DNA from: CAVSDF01 sp963726715
GTDB lineage: Bacteria; Bacteroidota; Rhodothermia; Rhodothermales; BA12
Assembly: GCA_963726715.1 (NCBI GenBank)
Contig: CAVSDF010000014.1
Span: forward strand, 1-64,000
Direction of reading: 5' to 3'
DNA: 64,000 nt
The notes beneath the pieces are model-generated. The model did not search any database. It had not been told where the DNA came from and saw only the letters and a program-made list of their open reading frames with translations. Positions 17,690 to 27,342 of this stretch are shown here, piece by piece. The stretch's first letter is position 1; each line of letters begins with the position of its first letter. Made by a program: the position numbers and the translations under genes.

Positions 17690-20575
17690 ATGGCCGATGC
17701 GTACGACGAGGCCGATGGCCTCGACCCGGTTCCGACGCGCTGGCGCTTCATCGAGCCGGAGCGCCCGCCGTTCCGCCTGTGGAAGCGCGCCCCGCTCCCC
17801 GACGATCCCGCCCGTCCGGAATCGTCGGGTGGGGCTGCGCCTGACGACTCTGACGCGGCGGGCGACGGCGCGGACCATGCAGGGCGCAGCGACCCCGCGC
17901 CGGGTGGGCGGCGAAAACGGCGGTGGCGGGTGCCGCTCGTCGCGGGCGTCGGCGCCAACCTGCGCGACCAGCGCGCGCGCATCGTCACCGTGCTGCTGCT
18001 CGGCGCCACGCTCGGCGCGGCGCTCTTCGGCGTCTACTGGGCCTTCCTGACGGCCTCGCTGCCGACGCAAACCGACATCGAGGAGGCGCGCTTCGCCCGC
18101 GCGTCGGTGCTCTACACCCGGTACACCGGCGACAAGCGCGAGCAGGAGATCACCCGCTACAGCGACGAGAACCGCACGTGGGTGGGCCTCGACTCCATCT
18201 CGCCGTACGTCGTCTCCGCGCTCGTCGCCACCGAAGACCACCGCTACTTCCGCCACAGCGGCATCGACGTGCAGCGCCTCGGCTCGTCGGTCGTCAAGAC
18301 GCTCACGGGCGACCCGCAGGGCGGATCGACGGTGACGATGCAGTTCGCGCGCAACGCGTTCCCCGATCTCGCCGACGATTTCACGCTCACGCGGAAGCTC
18401 AAAGAGTGGGTCATCTCGTATGCACTCGAAGGTGTGCACGGCAAGAAAGAGATCCTTGAGATGTACCTCAATACGGTGCCGTTCCTCTACAACGCCTTCG
18501 GCATCGAAGCCGCCGCACGGACGTACTTCGGCAAGGACGCCGACGAGTTGACGGCCGATGAGGCGGCGACGCTCGTCGGGATGCTCAAAGGCCCGAGCCT
18601 GTTCAACCCGGTCCCGAGAGACAGCGTCCGCGAGGACCCGAACCGCATCCGGCACCCGCTGCGCCTGGTACAGACCGAGCGCTCGCGCGCGCGCCGCGAT
18701 GTCGTGCTGCGGCAGATGGTCGTCAACGCCGATGTGCTCGCCGAGTACAGCCGCGAGTTCTCGTACCTGAGCCGCTACGAGCCGGTGACCAGCGTCGTCT
18801 ACGACAGCCTGACCGCCCTGCCGACGCGGCTGCGCTTCAAGCCGATCACCCTCGAAGACCGCATCGCCCCGTACTTCGCCGACGCCGCGCGAAAGGAGTT
18901 CGATGCGTGGGCCGAAGGCAAGGCCATCAACCCGCGCACGGCAGGCCTGCGCATCTACACGACCCTCGACCCGGCGATGCAGCTCGCCGCCGAGGAGGCG
19001 CTCGAAGCGCAGTCGGCGGCCTTGCAGCGCATTGCCGACCAGCAGTGGGGCAGCTACACGCGCACCGAAACCGACTCGACGGGCACGCGGACCATCTCGC
19101 AGGACCCCATCGGCACGCTCCTGCGCCGCCGCCCCGAGCTCGTCGACCAGTTCATCCGGCAGAGCGAGCCGTACGCCGTCGCCGTGCGCGCGGGCATCGG
19201 CGAGACCGAGGCGCTCGACTCGCTCCGCGCCGACGAGTCGTTCGCCGACTCGCTGCGCGTGCGCATGAAGGCCGTCGAGGCCGGGTTCATCGCCCTCGAA
19301 CCTTCCACGCGGCGCGTGCGCGCGTACGTCGGCGGGCGGGCGTTCGGCGACAAGCAGTTCGACCACGCGAGCCAGGCGCGGCGCCAGCCCGGCTCGACGT
19401 TCAAGCCGTTCGTCTACGCCGCCGCGATGGAGACGGGGCGCTGGACGCCCACCTCGTCGATCCGCGACAGCTACACCTGCCGCGAGGCGACGGGAGACTG
19501 GTGGCGCCCGACGTCGAGCGGCTCCAACGGCGGCACGTTCCAGCTGCGGGAGGCGCTCAAGTTCTCGAAGAACGCCGCCGCCGTCAACCTGCTGATGTCG
19601 CTCGGCGGCAAGAACGTCCGCGACTGCAGCAGCGTCGAGGGGCCGAAAAAGGCCGCCGGCGTCGCCCGCCGCGCCGGGCTGCGCGTGCCGTCGTCGTGCG
19701 AGGTGCCGTCGCTCGCGCTCGGCGTGTGCGAGGAGACGCTGCTCGACATGGTCAACGCCTACGCGACCTTCGCCGACGCGGGGCGGCGGCGCGCGCCGCA
19801 CTTCATCGAACGCATCGAAGACGCCGATGGCAAGGTCGTCGCCGACTTCCGCGCCGACGCCCCGCGTTCGGCCATCCACCCGCGCGCGGCCTATTACGTG
19901 CTCGAGATGATGCGCGGTGTCGTCGGCGGCGGCACCGGCGTGGCGATCAACGGCTACACGGGCGGGCGCTTCGACATCGCCGGGAAGACCGGCACGACGC
20001 AGAACGGCGCCGACGGATGGTTCATGCTGCTCCATCCGAACCTGGTGATGGGCGCGTGGGTCGGCTTCGACACGCCGACGATCTCGTGGAAGAGCGACTA
20101 CTACCAGCAAGGCTCGCACACCGCGCTGCCCATCGTCGGCGGCTTCTTCCGGCGCGTCCGCGCGAGCGGCAGCCGCAACGTGCTCGACCCGAAGGCCACA
20201 TTCGCCGAGCCGACCGGTCCCGAGATCTCGCCCGAGAAGGAAGCCCCGGTGAGCGCCGCGCAGCCCACCGCGCCCACGCGCCGCCGCCGCGCGCCGGTCG
20301 AGAACACCCGGACCAACGACGCCCCCGTCGACGCGCCTCCCGCCGACGAAGGCAGCCGGATGATCGACATCACGCCCATGCGCCCCGCGCCGCCGACCAA
20401 TGCCCCTCCGGCTGAGCCGACCGGCCCGCCCGCCGGGGGCGGTACGCCCGCGCCTCCGTCCGGCGGCGGTGCTCCGGCGCCCCGTCCGGCAGGCGGGAAC
20501 GGCGGCGGCACGCCCGCTCCGCGCCCCGCCCCGACCGGCGGCGGCACCGGTGGAAACGGCGGCGGCACGCGGTAA
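17690..20575 (+). CDS. Class A penicillin-binding protein (PBP1A-type)
   Basis: This bifunctional cell-wall synthase polymerises lipid II and cross-links peptidoglycan in the periplasm. It has 961 residues with a cytoplasmic N-terminus of ~95 residues and one membrane segment (IVTVLLLGATLGAALFGVYW). The glycosyltransferase-51 domain has EDHRYFRHSGID (~180), GGSTVTMQFARN (~210) and RKLKEW. The transpeptidase has all three active-site motifs: S-x-x-K (GSTFKPF, ~570), S-x-N (FSKNAA, ~626) and KTGT (AGKTGTTQN, ~766). The tail from ~880 is low-complexity Pro/Gly (GGG, APRPA), probably a flexible wall-facing extension. I chose ATG at 17690 over an upstream TTG. Confidence 0.94.
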   Translation: MADAYDEADGLDPVPTRWRFIEPERPPFRLWKRAPLPDDPARPESSGGAAPDDSDAAGDGADHAGRSDPAPGGRRKRRWRVPLVAGVGANLRDQRARIVTVLLLGATLGAALFGVYWAFLTASLPTQTDIEEARFARASVLYTRYTGDKREQEITRYSDENRTWVGLDSISPYVVSALVATEDHRYFRHSGIDVQRLGSSVVKTLTGDPQGGSTVTMQFARNAFPDLADDFTLTRKLKEWVISYALEGVHGKKEILEMYLNTVPFLYNAFGIEAAARTYFGKDADELTADEAATLVGMLKGPSLFNPVPRDSVREDPNRIRHPLRLVQTERSRARRDVVLRQMVVNADVLAEYSREFSYLSRYEPVTSVVYDSLTALPTRLRFKPITLEDRIAPYFADAARKEFDAWAEGKAINPRTAGLRIYTTLDPAMQLAAEEALEAQSAALQRIADQQWGSYTRTETDSTGTRTISQDPIGTLLRRRPELVDQFIRQSEPYAVAVRAGIGETEALDSLRADESFADSLRVRMKAVEAGFIALEPSTRRVRAYVGGRAFGDKQFDHASQARRQPGSTFKPFVYAAAMETGRWTPTSSIRDSYTCREATGDWWRPTSSGSNGGTFQLREALKFSKNAAAVNLLMSLGGKNVRDCSSVEGPKKAAGVARRAGLRVPSSCEVPSLALGVCEETLLDMVNAYATFADAGRRRAPHFIERIEDADGKVVADFRADAPRSAIHPRAAYYVLEMMRGVVGGGTGVAINGYTGGRFDIAGKTGTTQNGADGWFMLLHPNLVMGAWVGFDTPTISWKSDYYQQGSHTALPIVGGFFRRVRASGSRNVLDPKATFAEPTGPEISPEKEAPVSAAQPTAPTRRRRAPVENTRTNDAPVDAPPADEGSRMIDITPMRPAPPTNAPPAEPTGPPAGGGTPAPPSGGGAPAPRPAGGNGGGTPAPRPAPTGGGTGGNGGGTR

Positions 20576-20772
20576 AACGCCCCCTGCTCCGTCGGAGCCC
20601 ACGGCGTCCGGGCTCTCCGAGATGGAGTTCAGGTCTCTGTGCGTAGGGGACATGCCTGCACGTCCCGCCCTCCATGCCCCACGCGCGGGCGTCGAGAGGC
20701 GCAGCCAGCGGTCGAGATGGCCAGAGGAGAACGGACGGACGAGGCCGGGGCGGGTTCTGTGCGCCCCTTCAA

Positions 20773-23341
20773 TCAGAACCGGAAGATCGCGTTGGCGAAC
20801 ACCAGCTGCGTGCCCTCCCAGAAGCCGCGGAAGAGCGGCCCGTCGAGCAGGTACACGACGGCGCCGTCGCCCTTCTCCTCGACGCCGTAGACGAGCGCGT
20901 CGCGCAGGCGCGGGGCGACGCCGCTGCCGGTGAAGCCCGCCATCCGCGCGTCCCCGCGGAACGTACCGACGTTCCAGCCGCGGCTGAGGAAGGCGTAGGC
21001 GTCGTCGGAGCGCCAGAGCACGGGCACCGTCGCCGCGCTGTCGCCCGCCGTGTAGCCGAAGGCGAGGGGGTGCGTGGCGTCGAGGGTCGCGCGGTAGACG
21101 GCGCCGGGGACGGACTGCGAGAGGCCGCGGCGCTCGCGCCCGCCGAAGTCGGCGAGGGTGTCGCGCGGCGCGTCGGCGTCCTTGCGGACGAGGCGGTAGC
21201 CGTCGCGCCCGGCGAAGAGTCCGGCGGCACTTTCGAGCGCCACGACCGTCCCGCCGCCCTCGATCCACGCGCCGAGCGCGGTGATGTCATCGGCGTCGAA
21301 GGCGCGGGTGTAGCGCCCGGCGGGGAGGACGAGTACGTCGGCGCGGGCGAGCACGGAGGCGTCGATGTTCTCCGCGTCGACGAGCGTCGCGGGGACGCCG
21401 AGGGACGCGTCGAGCATATGCCAGACCTCCCCGAGGGCCGCCGACTGCACGCTCGGTCCGCTCGCCACGACGATCCGCGGCGCCCGCAGGGGCGCGATGC
21501 TGCCCGAGCCGAGGTCGGCGCCGCGCGCCGCGCCGCCGGTGGCGAGCGCCACACTCTCCGCGCCCGCCGCGCGCACGGCGTCGGCGACGAGCGCGTCGAA
21601 GCGGGCGCCGAGGCGCGCATTGTCGGCGCGCGTGGCGAGGACGGTGCCGGGGGCGAACGTGCGTCCGTTCTGCTCGAACGCCGTCTGCGCCGACCGCACG
21701 CGCACTCCGGCCGCGTGGAGCCGCGCGAGCGCCCGCGCCGAGGCGAGGCTCGTCCACGGGACTGCGTACGCATAGGCGCCACTCGCGGCGGCGACCGGCG
21801 GGGCGGCGACGCCTGACATGGCGGCGGCGGGCACGTCGGTGCGCAGGGCGACGGCGTCGAGGCCGTGGGCGAAGGGCAGCGCCCACGCGGTGACGTCGTA
21901 GGTGAGCGAGTCGCCGAGCGCGGGTTCCGGCTCGAAGAGGACGAAGGCGAGGCGCCCGGCGGGCTGTGCGGTCGAGACGACGAGGTCGCCCGGCTCGGCG
22001 CTCACGCGGGCGGCGCGCCCGGCGCGGTAGTCGTAGCCGTCGCCCGAGACGCGCGCCGTCGCACGGCCATAGGTGATGCCGTTGTGGTCGAGCACGCGCG
22101 TGAGGGCCGCGAGGCGCTCCGGCCCGTTGGCGGCGCGGACGACGAAGCTGCGGTAGTCTGCATCGTCCCGGTTTCGACCGTCGCTGCGATTGCGCCCCCG
22201 GCTCTCCCGCGCAGGCTGCATCTCGGAGGCGAAGTAACGGGCGAAGCCAGAGACGACCTCCTCGCGGTCGCGCGCGGCGACGGCGACGTTGTTGAGGCTC
22301 GTGGCGACGTGGTTGGCGATGCGGTCGCCGAGAGTCAGCGTGTCGCCGATCGTGGTCTCGATGGCGAGGCCCGCGCCGCCCGATCCGCCCTGCTCGAAGG
22401 TCATCCCGACGGCCCCGTTGAACGTCGGCCACGTGTCGCCGTAGCTCGGGTAGAAGAGGTCGAAGACCTCGCGGGTGAAGTAGAGCTCGCCGCGCCGGTC
22501 GAAGGTGGCCGCGTTGGCGCGCCCGATGCGCGTCTGAAGCTCGCGCTGCCACGGCGTGACGGCGGGGTGGAACGGCTCGGCGGCGGGCGCGAAGTAGTAG
22601 GGCGAGTCGACGCCCTGCTCGTGGTAGTCGGCGTGAACGTGCGGCATCCAGCGCCGGTAGGCGGCGACGCGCTGCCGCGTCTCGGCCTGCGTGCCCCACG
22701 CCCAGTCGCGGTTGAGGTCGAAGAGGTAGTGGTTCGCGCGCCCACCCGGCCACGGCTCGCGGTGCTCGCGCGCATCGGGCGCGGCGTTCGGCGCGGCGCC
22801 GACCATCTGCCCGTACCACGAGACGTACCGGTTGTATCCGTCCGGGTTGATGCACGGGTCGAGGACGACGACGGTGCGCTCGAGGTCGCGCTGCGCCGCC
22901 GGATCGGTGAGGAGGCGGTAGAGCACATCGAGGACGGCGTTCGACGAGACGGCCTCGTTGCCGTGGACGTTGTACGACATCCAGACGATGGCCGGTTGGT
23001 CGGCGGGCGGATTCCCGTCTCCGGCGGCGAGGCGCAGGTTGGCGGCGCGGATGGCGGCGAGCCGCGCCCGGTTGGCCGCGCTCGTGACCGTCACCGTGAG
23101 CGAGCGGCCGCCCCTCGACGGACATCCCGTAGCGCTCGGCGACGACGCGGTCCGGCGCCGCCGCGGCCACGGCCTCGACGTAGGCGACGACGCGGTCGTG
23201 CGGCACGAAGCGCGTCCCGAGCTCGTAGCCGAGGAACTGCGCGGGCGAGGGCACCTGCGCCCGCGCGGGCACGGCGGCGACGAGAAGGAGGGCGAGGAGA
23301 GCGGCGAGGCCCTTCGACAGGCTCAGAACGGGGCGGTGCAT
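20773..23341 (-). CDS. Secreted M14-family zinc carboxypeptidase-like protein (one frame break)
   Basis: This is a large exported peptidase of about 855 residues. The N-terminus (MHRPVLSLSKGLAALLALLL) is a signal peptide. The M14 catalytic domain has the zinc pair H-x-x-E in WMSYNVHGNEAVSSN and a third ligand candidate in PHVHADYHEQG; GMTFEQGGSGGAG probably carries the catalytic Glu. The C-terminal ~450 residues form further beta-rich domains. The frame changes near 23108, where CCGCTCGCTCACGG reads correctly if one C is removed (PLVTVTVTSAA). This is a probable single-base error. The signal peptide is encoded partly by a dispersed repeat (VLSLSKG). Confidence 0.82.
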
Positions 23342-23516
23342 CGGGTCGGGGAAGGCGATGCGCGGAAGATACCGGCGCACGTGGGCAACCCCGCCAACGC
23401 GCAACCGCGTCCACGCGGTCGCCGGCGTCGGGCATTTTCGCCGTCCCCTCGTGGACCAACGTGCCGCAGCCCGTATGTTGCCCCACCGGCGGGGTGACTC
23501 CGCTCGATCCCTGTTC

Positions 23517-23852
23517 ATGTACCATCTCAAAGTGCCTCAGCCTGTCGAAATCGCCGTTCTTGTGCTTCTCAACGGAGCACTTGGCGTCCTGTGGGTCTTA
23601 CGCATGAGGCATAGCAAGGGCTTCCGTCTGATACCACTTGGGGGGCATGTCTCATGGCGTGATGAGCGCAGGCGAAAACTCCCATTGGCGTTGAAGGCGG
23701 CTGGTGCCTTGACTGTCGCATCGCTCGGCTTTTCGACGTGGGTGCTTCACCAAATACTGGGCATGGCAGCCCGGCCGGAGGCCGTCCAGCACGTCTTCGC
23801 GGCAGCCGCATGGCTGTGGTGGGGCTCGGCATGGCTCTCGCGGCTCGCGTGA
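23517..23852 (+). CDS. Small membrane protein of unknown function
   Basis: This 111-residue protein has three likely membrane helices (VEIAVLVLLNGALGVLWVL, ALTVASLGFSTWVL, VFAAAAWLWWGSAWL) and a basic loop between the first two (RMRHSKGF, RDERRRKL). I recognise no family. The codon use is less GC-biased than in its neighbours, and an overlapping frame (23738-23998) could be its continuation after an indel. The start is the ATG at 23517. Confidence 0.5.
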   Translation: MYHLKVPQPVEIAVLVLLNGALGVLWVLRMRHSKGFRLIPLGGHVSWRDERRRKLPLALKAAGALTVASLGFSTWVLHQILGMAARPEAVQHVFAAAAWLWWGSAWLSRLA

Positions 23853-24071
23853 TGGGCAGGCGCACGAGCTTCTGGACGAGAACGTGGTGGCCTGGTGGGC
23901 GGGTGTTGGAGGGAGAAATTCTGTGCGCGGTCCGGTCGTTCGGTGAAGTGATCGTCGTCACAGGGGGCATTCATATCATCTACTCGCTATCGAGGTAACG
24001 TGGCGCTTCTCGGCGAATCATCCCGGTCACTCCGGCCTTCTGGCCCAACCCACCCCCTCTCCCCCCCTCCC

Positions 24072-24362
24072 ATGCCCACCGCCACCTGGAAGTCCACCAC
24101 GATCGCCAATGCGTCCGACGAGGACATCGTCGTCGTCGAGGGCAACGTCTACTTCCCGCGCACCGCCGTGCACGAGATGCATCTCACGCCGAGCGACACG
24201 ACGACCGTCTGCCCGTGGAAGGGCACGGCGCACTACTGCCACGTCACCGTCGGCGGCGAGACGAACCGCGACGCGGCGTGGTACTACCCGGAGCCGAAAG
24301 CGGCCGCCGAGGAGATCCGCGACCGCTTCGCGTTCTGGAAGGGAATCTCCATCGCGCGGTGA
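24072..24362 (+). CDS. DUF427 domain protein
   Basis: This compact 96-residue protein covers one DUF427 domain. The conserved features are visible: EDIVVVEGNVYFPRTAV, the CPWKGTAHYC core and AWYYPEPKAAAEEIRDRFAFW near the end. The biochemical role of the family is not established. I chose ATG at 24072, right after a run of C and T, because the family starts there. Its stop overlaps the GTG start of the next gene by four bases, so the two are probably translated together. Confidence 0.92.
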   Translation: MPTATWKSTTIANASDEDIVVVEGNVYFPRTAVHEMHLTPSDTTTVCPWKGTAHYCHVTVGGETNRDAAWYYPEPKAAAEEIRDRFAFWKGISIAR

Positions 24363-24694
24363 CGCGCGTTCTGTTCATCTGCTCGCAGAACCGCCTGCGC
24401 AGCCCGACCGCCGAGCACGTCTTCGCCGGACGCGACGGCCTCGACGTTACGTCCGCCGGGCTGAACCACGATGCCGAGGAGCCGCTGACGCCCGAACTCG
24501 TCGCGTGGGCCGATGTGATCTTCGTCATGGAGCGCGCCCACGAGCGGCGCCTGCGGCAGCGCTTCGGGCGCCATCTTCGGCACCAGCGCGTCGTCTGCCT
24601 CGGCATCCCCGACGACTACGCGTTCCTCGACGCTCGCCTCGTCGCGATCCTCGAAGACCGCGTCCCCCGCCACCTCGGAACCGTCGGCGCGTGA
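24359..24694 (+). CDS. Low-molecular-weight protein tyrosine phosphatase-like protein
   Basis: This 111-residue protein has the phosphatase loop C-x5-R near its start (FICSQNRLRSPTAE), the hallmark of cysteine-based low-molecular-weight tyrosine phosphatases. IPDDYAFLD near the C-terminus supplies the general-acid Asp region. It is shorter than classical enzymes (~150) and matches the compact bacterial subgroup. The GTG start at 24359 overlaps the upstream stop (GTGA). The substrate is unknown. Confidence 0.85.
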   Translation: MTRVLFICSQNRLRSPTAEHVFAGRDGLDVTSAGLNHDAEEPLTPELVAWADVIFVMERAHERRLRQRFGRHLRHQRVVCLGIPDDYAFLDARLVAILEDRVPRHLGTVGA

Positions 24695-24838
24695 GGCGAG
24701 CAGGAGCGCGAGTGCCGAGCGACTGGCCTTTCGTCCCGCGCGAACGCCGACCAGAGCCCGAGTCGAGCCTGTCGCGGTGGGGTGAGCGAACCGGACCCCA
24801 AAGAATTCGTACATCACTGGCATACACCACTTGCCCGG

Positions 24839-25084
24839 ATGGTCCGCACACAGATCTACCTCAGCCCTCGAAACGTCGAGCGCCTGCAGCGCATCGCGGC
24901 GCAGACCGGCAAGTCGCACAGCGCCCTCATCCGGGAGGCCATCGACGGACTCGACGCGCCGGAGGGCCACCGCGCCGCTGTGCTGGAAGAAACCTTCGGC
25001 GCCTGGGGCGGCGGCGCAGAAGCCGAGCCGCTCCGCCGCGAGTGGGACGCACGACTCGGTGCATGGGAGGCGCGCGATGCGTGA
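24839..25084 (+). CDS. vapB: Ribbon-helix-helix antitoxin (VapB-like)
   Basis: This 81-residue protein opens with a ribbon-helix-helix DNA-binding fold (MVRTQIYLSPRNVERLQRIA, then SHSALIREAIDG). The acidic C-terminus would neutralise the toxin. It overlaps the PIN-domain gene by eight bases, the usual antitoxin-first order. I chose the ATG at 24839 because the RHH strand begins at residue 2; an in-frame start at 24782 adds an unconserved leader. RHH antitoxins usually autorepress by binding their own promoter just upstream. Confidence 0.85.
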   Translation: MVRTQIYLSPRNVERLQRIAAQTGKSHSALIREAIDGLDAPEGHRAAVLEETFGAWGGGAEAEPLRREWDARLGAWEARDA

Positions 25085-25472
25085 GCGTGTGCTCGTCGAC
25101 ACCGATGTTCTGATCGACCACCTGCGCGGCCGGGCAGAGGCGCGAGCGTACCTCGAAGCGGAGGCACGGCCCATCGCCGTTTCGGCGCTCACGGTGGCGG
25201 AGCTTCACGTCGGCGTTCGCGAAGGCGCGGAGCGGGAGGCGCTGGTGGCGCTGCTGGGGCTCTTCGCCGAGATCGTCCCCCTCGACGCCACCGATGCGGT
25301 GCGCGGCGGCCTCTACCGCCGCGACTACGGGCGCACCCACGGCACCGGCCTCGTCGACGCGTGTCTGGCCGCGCAGGCCGAGCGCACGACCGCCGAACTC
25401 GTCACGCTCAACGCGCGGCACTTCCCGATGCTCGGCGCCGACGCGCTGCGCGTGCCCTACGAGAAGGTGTGA
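25077..25472 (+). CDS. vapC: PIN-domain ribonuclease toxin (VapC-like)
   Basis: This 131-residue single PIN domain is a metal-dependent endoribonuclease. The acidic active-site residues are visible: D in LVDTDVLIDHL, E in SALTVAELHVG, D in GTGLVDACLAAQA and the late LNARHFPML. The family usually cuts tRNA or rRNA to stop growth, held in check by the upstream RHH protein. The ATG start lies inside the antitoxin's last codons. It is convergent with recJ. Confidence 0.9.
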   Translation: MRERVLVDTDVLIDHLRGRAEARAYLEAEARPIAVSALTVAELHVGVREGAEREALVALLGLFAEIVPLDATDAVRGGLYRRDYGRTHGTGLVDACLAAQAERTTAELVTLNARHFPMLGADALRVPYEKV

Positions 25473-25493
25473 GCCTGCGTCCACACCCCCCGG

Positions 25494-27242
25494 TCACGCT
25501 TCGACGGGCACCTCGACGGCGCGGATGTCTTTGACTTTGAGCTGGATCGAGCGCTGGCCGCGGAAGACGTTTTCCTCGACGTTGCAGAGCAGTTCGATCG
25601 GCGCGCCGCGGCGCATCGCGTTCGAGATGTCGGCCACGCGGTCGCCGAGGCGGTAGCCGATGACCTCGAAGACGTTCTGGCCGCCGCGCTGCCGCACGTA
25701 GCATTTGAGGTGCTGCCGGTCGCGCCCGACCTGCTGCGGCCCGCCGACGACCTCGAGGTTCGTGGTGAGGAAGAGCGGCGTGTGGTTCTCCGGCCCGTGC
25801 GGCGCGAACTGCCGCAGCACCGCCCAGAAGCGCCCGGTGATGTCGTCGAGGTCGAGCACGGCGTCGACGTCGTAGGTCGGCACGAGCGCGCCAGCGGCGG
25901 CGACCTCGCCGACGGCGGCGTCGAAGCGGCGCTTGAAGGCCTCGACGTTCTCCTCGCGGATCGTCATTCCGGCGGCGAAGTCGTGGCCGCCGAACTCTTC
26001 CAGCAGGTCGCTGCACATCGTGAGCGCGGCGTGGATCGAGATGCCGCCGACCGACCGCGCGGAGCCTTTCACGAGGCCGCTCGCCGCCCGGCACATCATC
26101 ACCGAAGGCCGGTGGAAGCGCTCGACCATCCGGCTCGCCACGATGCCGATGACGCCGAGGTGCCAGTCGTCGCGGTAGAGGACGACGCTGTTCTCGGCCC
26201 AGTCGGCGAGTTGCGCCTCGGCCATTTCGAGCGCCTGTTCCTGCACGCTCTGGTCCAGGGTGCGACGCTCCACGTTGCACGCTTCGAGCTCGGCGGCGTA
26301 GCGGTCGGCGCTCGTGGCGTCGGTGGCGAGGAGGAGCTCGACGGCGGTGTTGGCCGATCCCAGCCGCCCGGCGGCGTTGATGCGCGGGCCGAGGGCGAAG
26401 ACGATGCTCTCGGTCGAGGCGGTGGCGAGGTCGAGGCCGGTGACGCGGGCGAGGGCGGCGAGGCCCGGTCGCGGGTGCGCGCGGAGGCGCTCGAGGCCGT
26501 GGGCCATCAGCACGCGGTTCTCACCGCCGAGCGGCACGATGTCGGCGGCGGTCGAGGCGGCGACGAGGTCGAGCAGGTCGAGGGCCTCGGCGGGGTCGCG
26601 GCCGAGGCGCATCAGGACGGCCTGCGCAAGCTTGTAGCCCAGCCCGCAGCCGGTGAGCTCCTTGAACGGGTAGCCGCACGAGTCCTTTTTGGGGTCGAGG
26701 AGCGCGTAGGCGTCCGGGAGCGTGGCCTCGGGCTTGTGGTGGTCGCAGATGACGAGGTCGAGCCCGAGCGCGCGGGCATGACGCGCGGGTTCGTGGGCGG
26801 TGATGCCGCAGTCGAGGGCGACGACGAGCGTCGCGCCGCGCGCCTTCGCTTCGTCGAGGCCGGCCGCGCCGAGGCCGTAGCCGTGCTTGAAGCGGTTGGG
26901 GACGAAGAACGTCGCCTCGACGCCCATCCGGCGCAGAAAGCCGGTCATGAGCGCCGTGGCCGTCGTCCCGTCGACGTCGTAGTCGCCGTAGACGACGACC
27001 GTCTCCTTGTCACGGATGGCGCGGGCGACGCGCTCGGCGGCGCGGTCCATGCCGCACATCAGGAACGGGTCGTGCTGCGCGTCGAGCGAGGGGCGGAAGA
27101 AGGCCCGCGCGTCGTCGTACTCGGTGATGCCGCGCAGCACGAGCGTGCGGGCGAGCGGGCGCGGAAGGTCGTTGAGCGCGTGGGCGATATGCTCCACCGC
27201 GCCTTCGTCCGAAATCGGACGAAGTTTCCATTGGGCCGTCAT
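25494..27242 (-). CDS. recJ: Single-stranded-DNA-specific exonuclease RecJ
   Basis: RecJ degrades single-stranded DNA 5'->3' in recombination and mismatch or base-excision repair. The 582 residues contain the DHH phosphoesterase motifs in order: VVVYGDYDVDGTTA (~85-98), LDCGITAHEPA, the CDHHKPEATLPDA box (DHH at ~166-168) and AASTAADIVPL. The DHHA1 domain has GGHDFAAGMTI (~415-425), and a C-terminal OB-like domain follows. Length and motifs indicate a complete enzyme. The start MTAQWKLRPISDEG fits the family. Confidence 0.95.
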   Translation of the reverse strand: MTAQWKLRPISDEGAVEHIAHALNDLPRPLARTLVLRGITEYDDARAFFRPSLDAQHDPFLMCGMDRAAERVARAIRDKETVVVYGDYDVDGTTATALMTGFLRRMGVEATFFVPNRFKHGYGLGAAGLDEAKARGATLVVALDCGITAHEPARHARALGLDLVICDHHKPEATLPDAYALLDPKKDSCGYPFKELTGCGLGYKLAQAVLMRLGRDPAEALDLLDLVAASTAADIVPLGGENRVLMAHGLERLRAHPRPGLAALARVTGLDLATASTESIVFALGPRINAAGRLGSANTAVELLLATDATSADRYAAELEACNVERRTLDQSVQEQALEMAEAQLADWAENSVVLYRDDWHLGVIGIVASRMVERFHRPSVMMCRAASGLVKGSARSVGGISIHAALTMCSDLLEEFGGHDFAAGMTIREENVEAFKRRFDAAVGEVAAAGALVPTYDVDAVLDLDDITGRFWAVLRQFAPHGPENHTPLFLTTNLEVVGGPQQVGRDRQHLKCYVRQRGGQNVFEVIGYRLGDRVADISNAMRRGAPIELLCNVEENVFRGQRSIQLKVKDIRAVEVPVEA

Positions 27243-27342
27243 CGTTGTGTGCTGTCAATTGCACGCGCAACGGGACCGCAAGCGGCGAGGTTTCGATTGT
27301 GTTACGTCGTGTCTCTGCGTGGGCCGCCCCCACACCGACGCC

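Noticed and set aside
17477..21268. A 1263-residue minus-strand reading frame
   Set aside because: It is antisense to the penicillin-binding protein; high GC keeps the opposite strand open. No domain is recognisable.
23738..23998. An 86-residue plus-strand ORF overlapping the small membrane protein
   Set aside because: It overlaps a better ORF by more than 100 bases and has no recognisable family; it could be an alternative C-terminus after an indel, but this cannot be decided here.
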